From NCBI GenBank assembly GCA_903860975.1, contig CAIOSI010000051.1, positions 1 through 64,000 of the forward strand: DNA of 64,000 nucleotides, given 5' to 3'. The DNA is from an uncultured Alphaproteobacteria bacterium. Its GTDB lineage: Bacteria > Pseudomonadota > Alphaproteobacteria > Caulobacterales > Caulobacteraceae. A program made the position numbers and the translations under genes. The notes under the pieces were generated by a model. The model was not told the origin of the DNA. It saw only the letters and a list, made by a program, of their open reading frames with translations, and did not search any database. Positions 44,852 through 54,366 of this stretch are shown one piece after another. Numbering within the stretch: position 1 is the first letter of the stretch; each line of letters opens with the position of its first letter.

Positions 44852-45891
44852 CGTCCGTCGTTCGCGGAGCCGCCCGCGTAAATCTGGAAAGTGCGGCTTT
44901 CCGCACCGCCTCAATCACGGTTTTACTGCTCTGCGCCACCGCGCTCACCGGCTGCGCCACGGCGATGAAGCCGCCGGAGATCACTTATGATGAAGCCGCT
45001 CCCGCCGTCCTTGCTGCCGATCCGCCCGCGCCAGTCAAAGTGGTTGAGCTGCCGAAGGTGCTGCCGCTGCCTGGACAATTGAAGCCAGTCGGTCAGGACG
45101 GCAAACCCACGCCAGAACCCGCCGATCCCACCGTGCGGGTAAATCAGGCCAATGCGGCTGCGCGCATGCAGCCAGTCAGGAATGGCTTCATCAACGCCAT
45201 CCAGATTTATCCGTTCGTCGAAGGCGCGCTCTACCAGGTGTATGCCGCCCCCGGTCAGATCACCGACATTGCCTTGCAGCCCGGAGAGACACTCGTTGGC
45301 TCCGGTCCCGTAGCGGCCGGCGACACCGTGCGCTGGATCATAGGCGACACCCAGAGCGGCGCGGGCGCGACCCAGCAGGTCCACATCCTCGTCAAGCCGA
45401 CGCGGCCTGAATTGATGACCAACCTCGTCATCAATACCAATGCGCGGACCTATCACCTTGAGCTGCGTTCGACCGAGAAGACTTACATGGCCTCGGTATC
45501 TTGGCAGTATCCGCAGGATCAGCTCATTGCGCTCCGCCGGCAGAATGCCGAGGCGCAAGCGGCGCAGCCCGTCGCCACCGGCGTGGATCTGGCGCGCGTC
45601 AATTTTCGCTACGACGTGACGGGTGACCGCGCACCGTGGCGGCCGCTCCGCGCTTTCGATGACGGCAAACAGGTCTTCATCGAGTTTCCGCGCGGCATCG
45701 CCCAAGGTGAAATGCCGCCGATCTTCGTCGTCGGTCCGGAAGGCGATACGTCCGAACTCGTGAACTACCGGGTGCGCGGCAATTACATGATCGTCGACCG
45801 GCTGTTCGCCGCCGCCGAGCTGCGCTTCGGTTCCGACAAGAACCAGAAGCGCGTGCGGATCTCCCGCACCGACGGAAGGCCGGCGTCATGA
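44848..45891 (+). CDS. trbG: TrbG, outer-membrane-associated channel lipoprotein
   Basis: A 347-residue VirB9-like protein. The signal sequence ends in a lipobox (ATALTGCATA), so the mature protein is lipid-anchored. The conserved region FRYDVTGDRAPWRPLRAFDDG and the following FIEFPRG block are typical. The ATG at 44848 overlaps trbF; the open frame from 44686 is not coding. Overlaps trbI by four bases. Confidence 0.93.
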   Translation: MTSVVRGAARVNLESAAFRTASITVLLLCATALTGCATAMKPPEITYDEAAPAVLAADPPAPVKVVELPKVLPLPGQLKPVGQDGKPTPEPADPTVRVNQANAAARMQPVRNGFINAIQIYPFVEGALYQVYAAPGQITDIALQPGETLVGSGPVAAGDTVRWIIGDTQSGAGATQQVHILVKPTRPELMTNLVINTNARTYHLELRSTEKTYMASVSWQYPQDQLIALRRQNAEAQAAQPVATGVDLARVNFRYDVTGDRAPWRPLRAFDDGKQVFIEFPRGIAQGEMPPIFVVGPEGDTSELVNYRVRGNYMIVDRLFAAAELRFGSDKNQKRVRISRTDGRPAS

Positions 45892-47114
45892 TCGACAGCG
45901 GACCGGCGAAGGAAAATACGCCCGAGCCAGAAGACGGCGCAATGCCGTTGACTGGCGAACCCACTGCTCCAATGCGACTGCGTGCCGAACCTCCCCGCGT
46001 GACGCGAATTTCGCGAAAAGTGCTGGCAGGGTTGGCTCTCGTCGCCAGCGCCGGCATCGGCGCCGCGCTCATCTATGCGCTCCAGGCCGGTCACGGCGGC
46101 AAGACCCACGAAGAGCTGTATTCCACCGACAATCGCACGACGCCAGACGGGCTCGCGGGTCTGCCAAAGGACTATTCGGGTGTGCCGAAGCTGGGGCCGC
46201 CGCTGCCGGGCGATCTCGGTCGCCCGATCCTCAACGCACAAAACGCTGGCCAACCGGTCCCGACCCCAAACATCGGCGCGCCCAATCCGGGGATCAATCA
46301 GGAAGAGCAGCGCCGTCATCAGGAGTTGGAGTCGGCCAGGACAGCGCACCTGTTCGCATCTACCGAGACAAGGCCCGCCAACAACGCGCCCGCTCCAGCC
46401 ACGACGCCAGTGCTACCGCAGCCGGACCTCGCGAGCCTGGGCCTCGCGCCCCAGCCTGCCACGCCATCCGCGCAAGACCGCCAGCTCGCCTTCCTCAATC
46501 AGACCCCAGACAAGCGCACGGTCTCGACCGATCGCGTGGCGGCGCCTGCCTCGGCCAACGTGCTCCAGGCGGGCGCCGTCATCCCCGCCGCGTTGATCAC
46601 CGGCATCCGATCCGACCTTCCAGGCCAGATCACTGCGCAGGTCACCGAGAATGTCTACGACAGCCCCACGGGTCATATCCTTCTGGTGCCGCAGGGCACT
46701 CGCGTGATCGGACAATATGACAACGGCGTCGGCTTTGGGCAGCGCCGCGTGCTGTTGGTCTGGAACAGGCTCCTGTTTCCCAACGGCCGCTCAATCGTTC
46801 TGGAGCGCCAGCCAGGCGCGGACGCCGAGGGTTACGCGGGCCTTGAGGATGGCGTTGATTACCATTGGGGCGAACTCCTCAAAGCTGCCGCGCTGTCGAC
46901 CATTCTGAGCGTCGGCGCCGAGGCCGGGACAAGCCAGAACGAAAACAGCCTCGTTCAGGCGCTGCGCTCAGGCGCGTCCAACAGCATTAGCCAGACCGGC
47001 CAGCAAATCGTCAGCCGTCAGCTCAATATCGCGCCGACATTGACGGTCCGGCCCGGATTTCCGGTTCGCGTCATCGTTACGCGCGATCTCGTGCTCGAAC
47101 CTTATGGAGGCTGA
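45888..47114 (+). CDS. trbI: TrbI, channel core protein (VirB10-like)
   Basis: A 408-residue VirB10-like protein that spans the envelope. One membrane segment is present at about residues 48-68, then a Pro-rich linker to about residue 200, then the conserved beta domain (LQAGAVIPAALITGIRSDLPGQ; LLVPQGTRVIGQYD). The family C-terminal end is reached at VTRDLVLEPYGG, so it is full length. Confidence 0.94.
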   Translation: MIDSGPAKENTPEPEDGAMPLTGEPTAPMRLRAEPPRVTRISRKVLAGLALVASAGIGAALIYALQAGHGGKTHEELYSTDNRTTPDGLAGLPKDYSGVPKLGPPLPGDLGRPILNAQNAGQPVPTPNIGAPNPGINQEEQRRHQELESARTAHLFASTETRPANNAPAPATTPVLPQPDLASLGLAPQPATPSAQDRQLAFLNQTPDKRTVSTDRVAAPASANVLQAGAVIPAALITGIRSDLPGQITAQVTENVYDSPTGHILLVPQGTRVIGQYDNGVGFGQRRVLLVWNRLLFPNGRSIVLERQPGADAEGYAGLEDGVDYHWGELLKAAALSTILSVGAEAGTSQNENSLVQALRSGASNSISQTGQQIVSRQLNIAPTLTVRPGFPVRVIVTRDLVLEPYGG

Positions 47115-47115
47115 A

Positions 47116-47355
47116 ATGGCGAAGCTGAAACTATCTCCCATTGCCGATGACAAGCCGGTTAAGGTCGCTGTCGAACTGCCCGCCAGCCTGCATCGCGATC
47201 TCATCGCTTACGCGGACATCCTGAGCCGCGAGTCCGGCCAACCGCAGACCGATCCGGTTCGACTGATCGTTCCCATGCTGGCGCGATTCATTGCGACGGA
47301 TCGGGGTTTTGCGAAAGCAAAGCAGGGTCGGCCAGTTCACGGCGAAACTCGCTGA
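47116..47355 (+). CDS. DUF2274 protein
   Basis: A 79-residue DUF2274 protein with the pattern KLKLSPIADDKPVKVAVELPASLHRDLIAYA, which suggests a ribbon-helix-helix DNA-binding fold. It regularly closes trb operons in these ICEs. It starts one base after the trbI stop, and its last 68 bases overlap the convergent LysR gene. Role unknown, perhaps regulatory. Confidence 0.85.
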   Translation: MAKLKLSPIADDKPVKVAVELPASLHRDLIAYADILSRESGQPQTDPVRLIVPMLARFIATDRGFAKAKQGRPVHGETR

Positions 47356-48253
47356 TCTCCTGCGATTGCCCGATACCAGCCATGGACCTCGCCATCTCAA
47401 GAAGTCTATGCAACGCCGGATTATCGTTATGCGGTGACCAAACTGCGCAAAAAGGCAGGAGCTCGCCGGCGATGGGTCGGAACATGACGCCCGGAAATTG
47501 CGCGGCCGTTGTCGCTTCGCTCGTGACCGTCAAACCGCGGCCGAGCGCCACGAGGCGCATGAGGTTGTCCCGACCGACGGCGTGATGGTGTATTTCGGGG
47601 TGGCGGCCAAGATCGGCCAGCCGCTTCACAAGGTAGTCGTGAATTTCCTCGCCGGGCGCGCTCTCGCTGACGATGAAGGGTTCACCGGCAAGTTCAGCGA
47701 AATCGACTTCCCCGTCGCCGCCGAGTCTATGCCCTGTCGGCAGTACGACGTAGATGCGTTCTGTCCAGAGTTGTAGGCCATCGCAGCCAGGCCAATCCGC
47801 CGCCCCGGTTATGAATGCGACATCGAGTTGGTGCTTCCGGATGGCGGCCACATGATCTGCGGGATTGCCGTCGATGAACGTGAGTTTGACGGCGGCGTGG
47901 CGGGCGCCAAACGATTCGATCAGGTCGGATAGAAATCCCGACGCCAGTGACGAGAATATTCCAATACGGACGTGACCATCTTCACCACGTCCGATCGCCG
48001 TCGCCTCGGCCTTTGCGAGGTTGATTTCCGACAACGCCTTGCGCCCGCGTTGGACGAACTGTTTCCCGGCATGCGTGAGCATGACGCCGCTTGGAGAGCG
48101 GATGAAGAACGCCGTCCCGAGCCGGTCCTCCAGCTCGCGGATGCGGCGGCTGATCGCCGATTCTTGAACGCCCAAAACTGCGGCAGCGCGCCGAAAGCTG
48201 CCATGGTCTGCCGCAGCAATCACATATTGGATGTGGCGGACTTGAACCGGCAA
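47288..48253 (-). CDS. LysR-family regulator at the end of the trb cluster
   Basis: A 321-residue LysR-type regulator. The N-terminal winged HTH is clear (RHIQYVIAAADHGSFRRAAAVLGVQESAISRRIRELE), followed by the substrate-binding domain. It converges on DUF2274. The TTG at 48253 is chosen because GGTGAGG lies seven bases before it; another TTG at 48274 would overlap the GIY-YIG stop. LysR genes often follow trb in these ICEs. Here it lies 10 bases after the defence operon, so it is probably co-transcribed with it. Confidence 0.87.
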   Translation of the reverse strand: MPVQVRHIQYVIAAADHGSFRRAAAVLGVQESAISRRIRELEDRLGTAFFIRSPSGVMLTHAGKQFVQRGRKALSEINLAKAEATAIGRGEDGHVRIGIFSSLASGFLSDLIESFGARHAAVKLTFIDGNPADHVAAIRKHQLDVAFITGAADWPGCDGLQLWTERIYVVLPTGHRLGGDGEVDFAELAGEPFIVSESAPGEEIHDYLVKRLADLGRHPEIHHHAVGRDNLMRLVALGRGLTVTSEATTAAQFPGVMFRPIAGELLPFCAVWSPHNDNPALHRLLEMARSMAGIGQSQEISEFRRELADPALLSQNPDPSQ

Positions 48254-48263
48254 ACTGACAGCC

Positions 48264-49472
48264 TCACCGATCAAGCGCCGAGGCGAGCGCCAGTTTCGCT
48301 GTCTTCGGGTCGTAGACGTATCCGGTTATCGTCCCGTCCTTGATTCGGCTGACCGCCTCATCGACGGCGAAAAGTGGAGCTAGAAACCATTCCTTGGGTA
48401 CAATCGGTTGGCCGAAGCGATCCTTGATTTCAACATCGAGACGCGCGGCGCCAAAGACCTTGTGGATCAAGGATTCGAGCTTCGCCCGATTGACGTTGAA
48501 GAGTTCATAGGTGGCGACGATCTCGACATCGGCCATGAGATATGTGGGGTCGAGGCGCGCATTGGCGATGCGGCGGTCCACACTGCCGCCTGTCACGCCG
48601 ATCTTGTGGAGAATTTCCCGGTTAGCGACCACCAACGGATGGTCAGATTTGCTACGCAACACGTAGATCGTGCCGCTGGCCTGATCGCCGTCACCGGTCT
48701 GGTCGTCGAAAAGCGGCCCGGCGCTGGGCTCTGTAATCCGCCGACCAGCCTCATCCTTGTAAAGGGCACGCTGGAGCGACCGCAGCAGCAGATCGCTCTC
48801 GGTGCCATTGGAATAGATCACCCGGAGCCGCGCGTCGGTTTCCCCGTTCGGCGCCTTTATCGGATCGCCGACCTCGGCGACATAGGCAGTCTGGCCGCCA
48901 AGGATAAAAAACTGGCCGATTTGAATATCGGCTTTGAGGAAGCCCGCATCTTTTACAAAGCGCCTGGTCGTGCGAAGCCCGCTTTCAAGGTCGCTTTGCA
49001 CCTGTTGGAACAGGGGCTTGAACGTCTCGAAATCAAAGCATTTTTCCCGGCTCGCGATTTCCTCGGCTTCGCGCTTTTCGGCGCTGGTGCGCACGTGGCG
49101 CAGTTGGGTGATGTCAGATGAACCCGCCGCACCTTCCAGTTCGGCGAGCAGTTCATCCTCGTCCATCGAGTCCGCAGGCGCGACGGACGCGGCAGGTGCG
49201 CCCGTCAGCAATCCCTGATGATCAAACGGCGTGAGCAGGGACCGGCAATCGTCCAGCGCGCGCAGGCGGTCGAGCCGCACGGCGTAGAGCCGCTCGAATA
49301 TGTCGCCGTCCTCGCCATGTCGGGGTGCATGGCCGTTCTTTTCGACGAACCGCTGAATTTCTTCGAAGCCCGCGAGGATGCGTTCCTCGCGGGGCGAGCG
49401 GCCGCCCTTCTTTTCCGGCTGGGCGAAATCCGCCAGTTCGTCGCGCAGTTCGTCAAGGTCGAAGTCACTCAT
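48264..49472 (-). CDS. GIY-YIG nuclease-domain protein of the restriction-like operon
   Basis: A 402-residue protein. The GIY-YIG (T5orf172-like) domain lies near residues 265-345: TIYVLRS takes the GIY place, HKIGVTGGSVDRRIA the YIG and Arg block, and ESLIHKVFG holds the metal-binding Glu. The N-terminal 250 residues are acidic and helical and have no known domain. It overlaps the helicase stop by eight bases and is the last enzyme gene of the operon, so it may supply the nuclease that the methyltransferase lacks. The start MSDFDLDELR at 49472 is preferred. Confidence 0.78.
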   Translation of the reverse strand: MSDFDLDELRDELADFAQPEKKGGRSPREERILAGFEEIQRFVEKNGHAPRHGEDGDIFERLYAVRLDRLRALDDCRSLLTPFDHQGLLTGAPAASVAPADSMDEDELLAELEGAAGSSDITQLRHVRTSAEKREAEEIASREKCFDFETFKPLFQQVQSDLESGLRTTRRFVKDAGFLKADIQIGQFFILGGQTAYVAEVGDPIKAPNGETDARLRVIYSNGTESDLLLRSLQRALYKDEAGRRITEPSAGPLFDDQTGDGDQASGTIYVLRSKSDHPLVVANREILHKIGVTGGSVDRRIANARLDPTYLMADVEIVATYELFNVNRAKLESLIHKVFGAARLDVEIKDRFGQPIVPKEWFLAPLFAVDEAVSRIKDGTITGYVYDPKTAKLALASALDR

Positions 49473-51537
49473 AGCGGCCCTCATCCTTGAAGCGGACGAA
49501 TGCGGCGGCGCCCTCAGCCAGGTGCTTTTCCCATGCGTCAGCCGAATTGATCGATGGCAGACGTCCGCGCTCCCGCTTGAACTCGACGGCGCGCTTGGCG
49601 ATCACCTTGGCCTCATCCGGCGTCAGGCTGGTGCGCTTGGCGGCAATCGCTGCGGCAACCTGCTTCAGGCTTTCCTCGCTCATCGTCTTGGCGAGAATGG
49701 CGTAGGCTTCTCCGAACGGATTGATCCGGTCGATCAGGTCAATGTCCAACTCCCGCACATCCATAGCGTACTTACGGACGCCGTCGACAAAGGCCGTATT
49801 GGCGCTCTCTTCGCCAACCGAACTGCCCGCCGCGACTTCTTTCGCCTTCTGGGTCAGATTCAGCGCCGCTACGGCATGCTGTCGAACGGCTTCCTGGTCC
49901 TCGGCGTCAAGCTGCGGGAACTTGTCCTTAATTATCTTGCCCATGCGCACCTGGGTGAGTTCTTCCGCCAGGGTTTCTCCTCCAGCGTGCTCTCCATCAA
50001 AGAGGCCCCGCTCGATCGTCGTCTTGTCCTGCACGAAGGCAGCGATCACCTCGTTCAGATCCTCCTGGCAGATGCGCGTCGCTTCCTCGCTCTTGGGCGT
50101 TGCCAGACCCTTGATCTCGATCTGGAACTTGCCTGATTCCTCGTTGAACCCGACGTTGCACTTGTTGGGATCATAGCCGCCCTCGCCATAGTCGAAACCC
50201 GGTGTCGGCTGGTTCTGCGGGTTCTTCGGCTTGAACTCGAAGCGCGGCGCCAGCACCTGCTCCATCAGCAGGCTGGCGGCGATGGCCTTCAACGTGTCGT
50301 TGACCGCCTCGGTCACTATGTCATCGGCGGCGGCCGGTTCGGCGATCAGGTTCGAGAAGCGAGCGCGGGTCTTGCCGGGCGCATCGCGGGTGGCGCGGCC
50401 GATGATCTGCACGATCTCGGTAAGGCTGGAACGATAGCCCACCGTCAGCGCGTGCTCGCACCAGATCCAGTCAAAGCCTTCCTTCGCCATGCCGAGCGCG
50501 ATGATTATGTCGACGTAATCACGATTGTTCTTTTGCGCCGAATCTTTCAGCGCGGCGGACACACGGTCCCGCTTGGCGGGGTCGTCATCGACCAGATCGG
50601 CGATGCGCAGAATCCGCCCGTCGGCAGCCTTGACCAGTTGGAAGCCTGTGGCGGGATCGGTCCCTTGCCAGGCGCCCAGCGTCTCGATGATGTGCTCCAC
50701 CTCCTTGATCTTGTCCTTCGTGCTCTCGCGCGAATTGACGTTGGGGATGTGGATGATCGTCTTCTCGGCCGGGTTCAGTACCTTCAAAATGTCGTCGGCG
50801 TAGGAGTCCGAATAGAAGAAATATCCGATGTCTAGCTGCTTCAGATATTGATAGCCGTTGAGCTGCTCATAGTAGGTGTAGGTGACGCTCTCGAACTTGC
50901 CTTCGTCCTGCGGAGCCAGCACTGCCTCGGCGTCACCGCGAAAATAGGACCCGGTCATCGCGACGATATGTACGCGGTCGCGCGTAATAAAATCGCCCAG
51001 ATGGATGCCGAGCTTGTTGTCGGGATTGGCCGAGACGTGGTGGAACTCATCCACAGCGATCAGCCGGTCGTCGAAAGCCGCGACTCCGAATTTGTCGATA
51101 GCGAAGCGGAACGTCGCATGGGTGCAGACCAGCACCTTGTCGCTGCTTTCCAGGAAAGCGCCGAGCGAATTGACCTTGCCGCCGTTGTCGTTACCAGGCG
51201 CGTCGCACAGATTCCATTTCGGCTCGACGTGCCAGTCAGCCCAAAAGCCATGCTTGCTCAGCGGCTCGTCATGGAAGCTGGCGCCGATGGACTTTTCCGG
51301 CACGACAATGATGGCCTGCCTGACGCCCTGATTGGCCAGCTTGTCGAGCGCGATGAACATCAGCGCGCGGCTCTTGCCCGAGGCCGGCGGGGACTTGATC
51401 AGCAGATATTGCTCGCCGCGCTTTTCGAAGGCGCGCTCCTGCATGGGCCGCATGCCGAACTCGTTGGCTTTGGTCGAGCTGCCGTTGCTGGCATAGGAAA
51501 CCGAAACGGAGGGAACTGATTTGATCGGGTTTGTCAC
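49465..51537 (-). CDS. DEAD/DEAH helicase of the restriction-like operon
   Basis: A 690-residue superfamily 2 helicase. Walker A is IKSPPASGKSRALMF near residue 48, the DEAH-type box is IAVDEFHHVSA near 158, and motif VI is QIIGRATRDAPGKTRARF near 380. No nuclease domain is fused. The C-terminal 280 residues are helical and of unknown role. It starts with GTG in a four-base overlap with the methyltransferase stop, so the two are coupled. It would be the DNA translocase of the system. Confidence 0.85.
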   Translation of the reverse strand: MTNPIKSVPSVSVSYASNGSSTKANEFGMRPMQERAFEKRGEQYLLIKSPPASGKSRALMFIALDKLANQGVRQAIIVVPEKSIGASFHDEPLSKHGFWADWHVEPKWNLCDAPGNDNGGKVNSLGAFLESSDKVLVCTHATFRFAIDKFGVAAFDDRLIAVDEFHHVSANPDNKLGIHLGDFITRDRVHIVAMTGSYFRGDAEAVLAPQDEGKFESVTYTYYEQLNGYQYLKQLDIGYFFYSDSYADDILKVLNPAEKTIIHIPNVNSRESTKDKIKEVEHIIETLGAWQGTDPATGFQLVKAADGRILRIADLVDDDPAKRDRVSAALKDSAQKNNRDYVDIIIALGMAKEGFDWIWCEHALTVGYRSSLTEIVQIIGRATRDAPGKTRARFSNLIAEPAAADDIVTEAVNDTLKAIAASLLMEQVLAPRFEFKPKNPQNQPTPGFDYGEGGYDPNKCNVGFNEESGKFQIEIKGLATPKSEEATRICQEDLNEVIAAFVQDKTTIERGLFDGEHAGGETLAEELTQVRMGKIIKDKFPQLDAEDQEAVRQHAVAALNLTQKAKEVAAGSSVGEESANTAFVDGVRKYAMDVRELDIDLIDRINPFGEAYAILAKTMSEESLKQVAAAIAAKRTSLTPDEAKVIAKRAVEFKRERGRLPSINSADAWEKHLAEGAAAFVRFKDEGRYE

Positions 51538-54305
51538 GCGCGCGCCTCCGCCTTTTTCTTTGTCCCCTGGCTGCCGGACATTTTCGTGTAAAGCTCGAAC
51601 AGCTTTTCGAGCCGTTCAGTGTCGTTCTTGAACCGGCGACCGATGTAGATGCGTTCGAGCACCTCATCGTTGCGATCATGGGCGGCGCGAAGGTCATCGG
51701 GCATTTTAGAAATGCCGTCCTTCACTTCGTAGAGATCCGAAATCGTCAGTGGGAAATGAGCCTCGCGCGCGAGAAGGATTCCCTCAGCACATCGCTTGAG
51801 GTCCGCCTTATTCTTTTCTGTAAGTGGCGGAACTCCAAATGTATTATAACCTAGTACGTTTGAATAACTTATGCGCTCTTCAAGTTTCCCACAGACCACT
51901 TCAGCCCACACTCTATGCATTCTCGAAGAGCAAATCGCAAATATGAATAGCTCTCCATCGTATATTGCAAACAATTTGTTTGTTGCAATGCTATCTTCCG
52001 ATATAATTCCACACGGAATGTATTCTCTTTTTTCCGAAGACACCTCTGGAACTACGATAGCTCTTTTGCCGTAGTCTTGAATTTGAATGAATCGATGAGG
52101 ATCATTGGCGCGCCTACGCGTTGATTCGGCAGGACTTTGGCGGCGCGCTTCAGAAACACCTTCAAGACGTCTTGCTATATACTTAATATCGCGAGCTTGC
52201 GCTTCTTCAGAGTTTTCAATCCAAATACAATAACGATCAATGCCGTCGATCAGCTCTTTAGATCCGTACAGATTTCGAACAAATCCACTAGCTGCCGGGT
52301 TCTCGCGCAATAACAACCGCCTCTCGGCGGGTGACAGTATTAGGTGGCCACCATCTGTTGGTTGATTGCCTTTAAGCATTTTGGGGAAATGCGAAATAGA
52401 GTCACTATGGCGAGGAATAAAGACATCTGAAAAATCAAGCAAATATGGATTTATCCGTGAAACTTCACGTTTCGCACTCTCTGAAAATATGAATTTTTTG
52501 CCTCCACTCTTAGCTCGTATACCAACGACCACGCAGGTCACGCCCGCGTTATTTTTAGCAAGATTGGTCCATTTGAATGCTGACTGAGCGAAGAAAATTT
52601 CCAGGCCACCCGACAGAAGCTTTGGCCAAAGAAGATACACTTGCTCTCCTTGGCAAATCGAATTTGTGGTAACGAATGCCGCAGCGCCAGCAACCATTCG
52701 GCAATATTTTGCCGCGAGCCAAAACCATCCAGAGATGTAATCCAGATTTTTGTATTTAATGTCACATGGCTCAAAAAGCCTCTGAATATCCGACTTCTGC
52801 CCCTTTGATTGCTTCGAACTACCTACATAAGGTGGGTTGCCACAAACGTAGGTTTCCCCTCCCTCGTTCTCGAAGTCGATTTGGGCCTGATCGAGAGGTG
52901 TATTGAACAAGTCGTCACCGTGCAATTTTACGCCTGTTCCGGTCGGCGGGCAGACGCTCAGCCAATCGAGCCGCAAGGCATTCTCACAGGTGATCCAATT
53001 CAGCGCGTCGAGCGGCAGGAAATCCCGAAGCGCTTCCTTCTGACCCCGATAAAGCACGTCGCATTGATACTCGGCGATGATGAGCGCTAGGCGCGCAATC
53101 TCGGCAGGGAAGTCATGCAGTTCGATCCCGCGAAAGTTCGTGAGCGGAATTTCCGTGCGCCGGTCAGCTTCGTCGCGGCGGCGATTGATCTCGCGCTCGA
53201 TCGCCCGCATTTCCTTGTAGGCAATAACGAGGAAATTGCCTGAGCCGCAAGCCGGATCGAACACACGGATTTTCGACATCCGCTTGCGCAGGTTGAGCAA
53301 CATGCGCGCATTATCGCCAGCCTCTTCCAACGTCTCACGCAGATCGTCGAGGAATAGCGGGTTCAGGACCTTCAGGATGTTCGGCACACTGGTGTAATGC
53401 ATGCCGAGCGCACCTCGCTCATCGTCGCCGGCCACAGCCTGGATCATCGAGCCGAAAATGTCGGGGTTTATCTTCTTCCAATCCAGGCCACCGGCGTGAA
53501 GGAGGTAGGATCGGGCGGTGCGGCTGAATCGAGGAACTTCTGTACTGCCCGAGAACAACCCGCCGTTTACATAGTCGAAAGGATCGGCGGCCCAGCGCGG
53601 GATGCCAGCGGCAGCCCGTTCCAACGGCTTCGTATTCATGGCGCGGAACAGCGTGCTAATCACCTCATGGGTGTTGGATGAATCCTTTGCACTCATGGTT
53701 TCGATTGCAGAGGTGAACGCGCCGCTACCTTTGAAAATCTCTGTATCCTCCGCGAAGAAGCAGAAGATCAGCCGCGCCATGAAGTGATTCATGTCGTGCC
53801 GGCGCTGCGCGGTGCCCCATTCGCGGTTGTTCTTCAGCAGCTCGACATAGAGCTTGTTGAGGCGGCGTGTAGCCTTAACGTCAAGAGGATGGTCTTTTGC
53901 TGGCCTACTCGTCTTGATACCAGCCAGCGCGAAAAAGAAGTCAAATTCCTCATCAAAATCCGGATATGCACATGCGATTGTTTCGCCGAGCGTGAGATCT
54001 TCGGCCTCAAAAAGGTCACCATCCGTCGCCAGTACGAAGCGCGCCTTCGCCCGCGCCGTGGCCGGGCTGGCCTTCAACGCGGCGAGCGTCCGCGTAACTT
54101 CACCGGGCTTGCAAACGGCTATGTGGATATTGTTCGTCTGGAGCACGCCGCCCAGATCGGACTTGTTGGACTCGCCTTTGCGCAGGCGCTTGAGCGTGGT
54201 TTCCTTGTTCCCGAAGGCTTCAAGGAACGCATAGGGGAACTCATCAGCCGCGAAAGGCCGCGCCGCCAGCGCCGAAATGGCTTCTTCGATTTCGACCGCG
54301 TTCAT
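51534..54305 (-). CDS. MmeI-like DNA adenine methyltransferase
   Basis: A 923-residue DNA methyltransferase. The helical spacer of MmeI-type enzymes is seen (LIFCFFAEDTEIF; DYVNGGLFSGS; GMHYTSVPNILKVLNPLFLDDL). SAM motif I is VFDPACGSGNFLVIAY near residue 350 and the catalytic motif is NPPY near 491. The N-terminal domain lacks the PD-ExK nuclease found in MmeI itself. About bases 51,800-52,800 (the target-recognition part) are much more AT-rich than the flanks. The ATG at 54305 (AAGGGA upstream) is preferred to the GTG at 54323. Confidence 0.85.
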   Translation of the reverse strand: MNAVEIEEAISALAARPFAADEFPYAFLEAFGNKETTLKRLRKGESNKSDLGGVLQTNNIHIAVCKPGEVTRTLAALKASPATARAKARFVLATDGDLFEAEDLTLGETIACAYPDFDEEFDFFFALAGIKTSRPAKDHPLDVKATRRLNKLYVELLKNNREWGTAQRRHDMNHFMARLIFCFFAEDTEIFKGSGAFTSAIETMSAKDSSNTHEVISTLFRAMNTKPLERAAAGIPRWAADPFDYVNGGLFSGSTEVPRFSRTARSYLLHAGGLDWKKINPDIFGSMIQAVAGDDERGALGMHYTSVPNILKVLNPLFLDDLRETLEEAGDNARMLLNLRKRMSKIRVFDPACGSGNFLVIAYKEMRAIEREINRRRDEADRRTEIPLTNFRGIELHDFPAEIARLALIIAEYQCDVLYRGQKEALRDFLPLDALNWITCENALRLDWLSVCPPTGTGVKLHGDDLFNTPLDQAQIDFENEGGETYVCGNPPYVGSSKQSKGQKSDIQRLFEPCDIKYKNLDYISGWFWLAAKYCRMVAGAAAFVTTNSICQGEQVYLLWPKLLSGGLEIFFAQSAFKWTNLAKNNAGVTCVVVGIRAKSGGKKFIFSESAKREVSRINPYLLDFSDVFIPRHSDSISHFPKMLKGNQPTDGGHLILSPAERRLLLRENPAASGFVRNLYGSKELIDGIDRYCIWIENSEEAQARDIKYIARRLEGVSEARRQSPAESTRRRANDPHRFIQIQDYGKRAIVVPEVSSEKREYIPCGIISEDSIATNKLFAIYDGELFIFAICSSRMHRVWAEVVCGKLEERISYSNVLGYNTFGVPPLTEKNKADLKRCAEGILLAREAHFPLTISDLYEVKDGISKMPDDLRAAHDRNDEVLERIYIGRRFKNDTERLEKLFELYTKMSGSQGTKKKAEARA

Positions 54306-54366
54306 ACCCGTGTCCCTTGGCACGCGCGCTTACCCATATCGGTCAGTACGCCCAGATTGCCGATCA

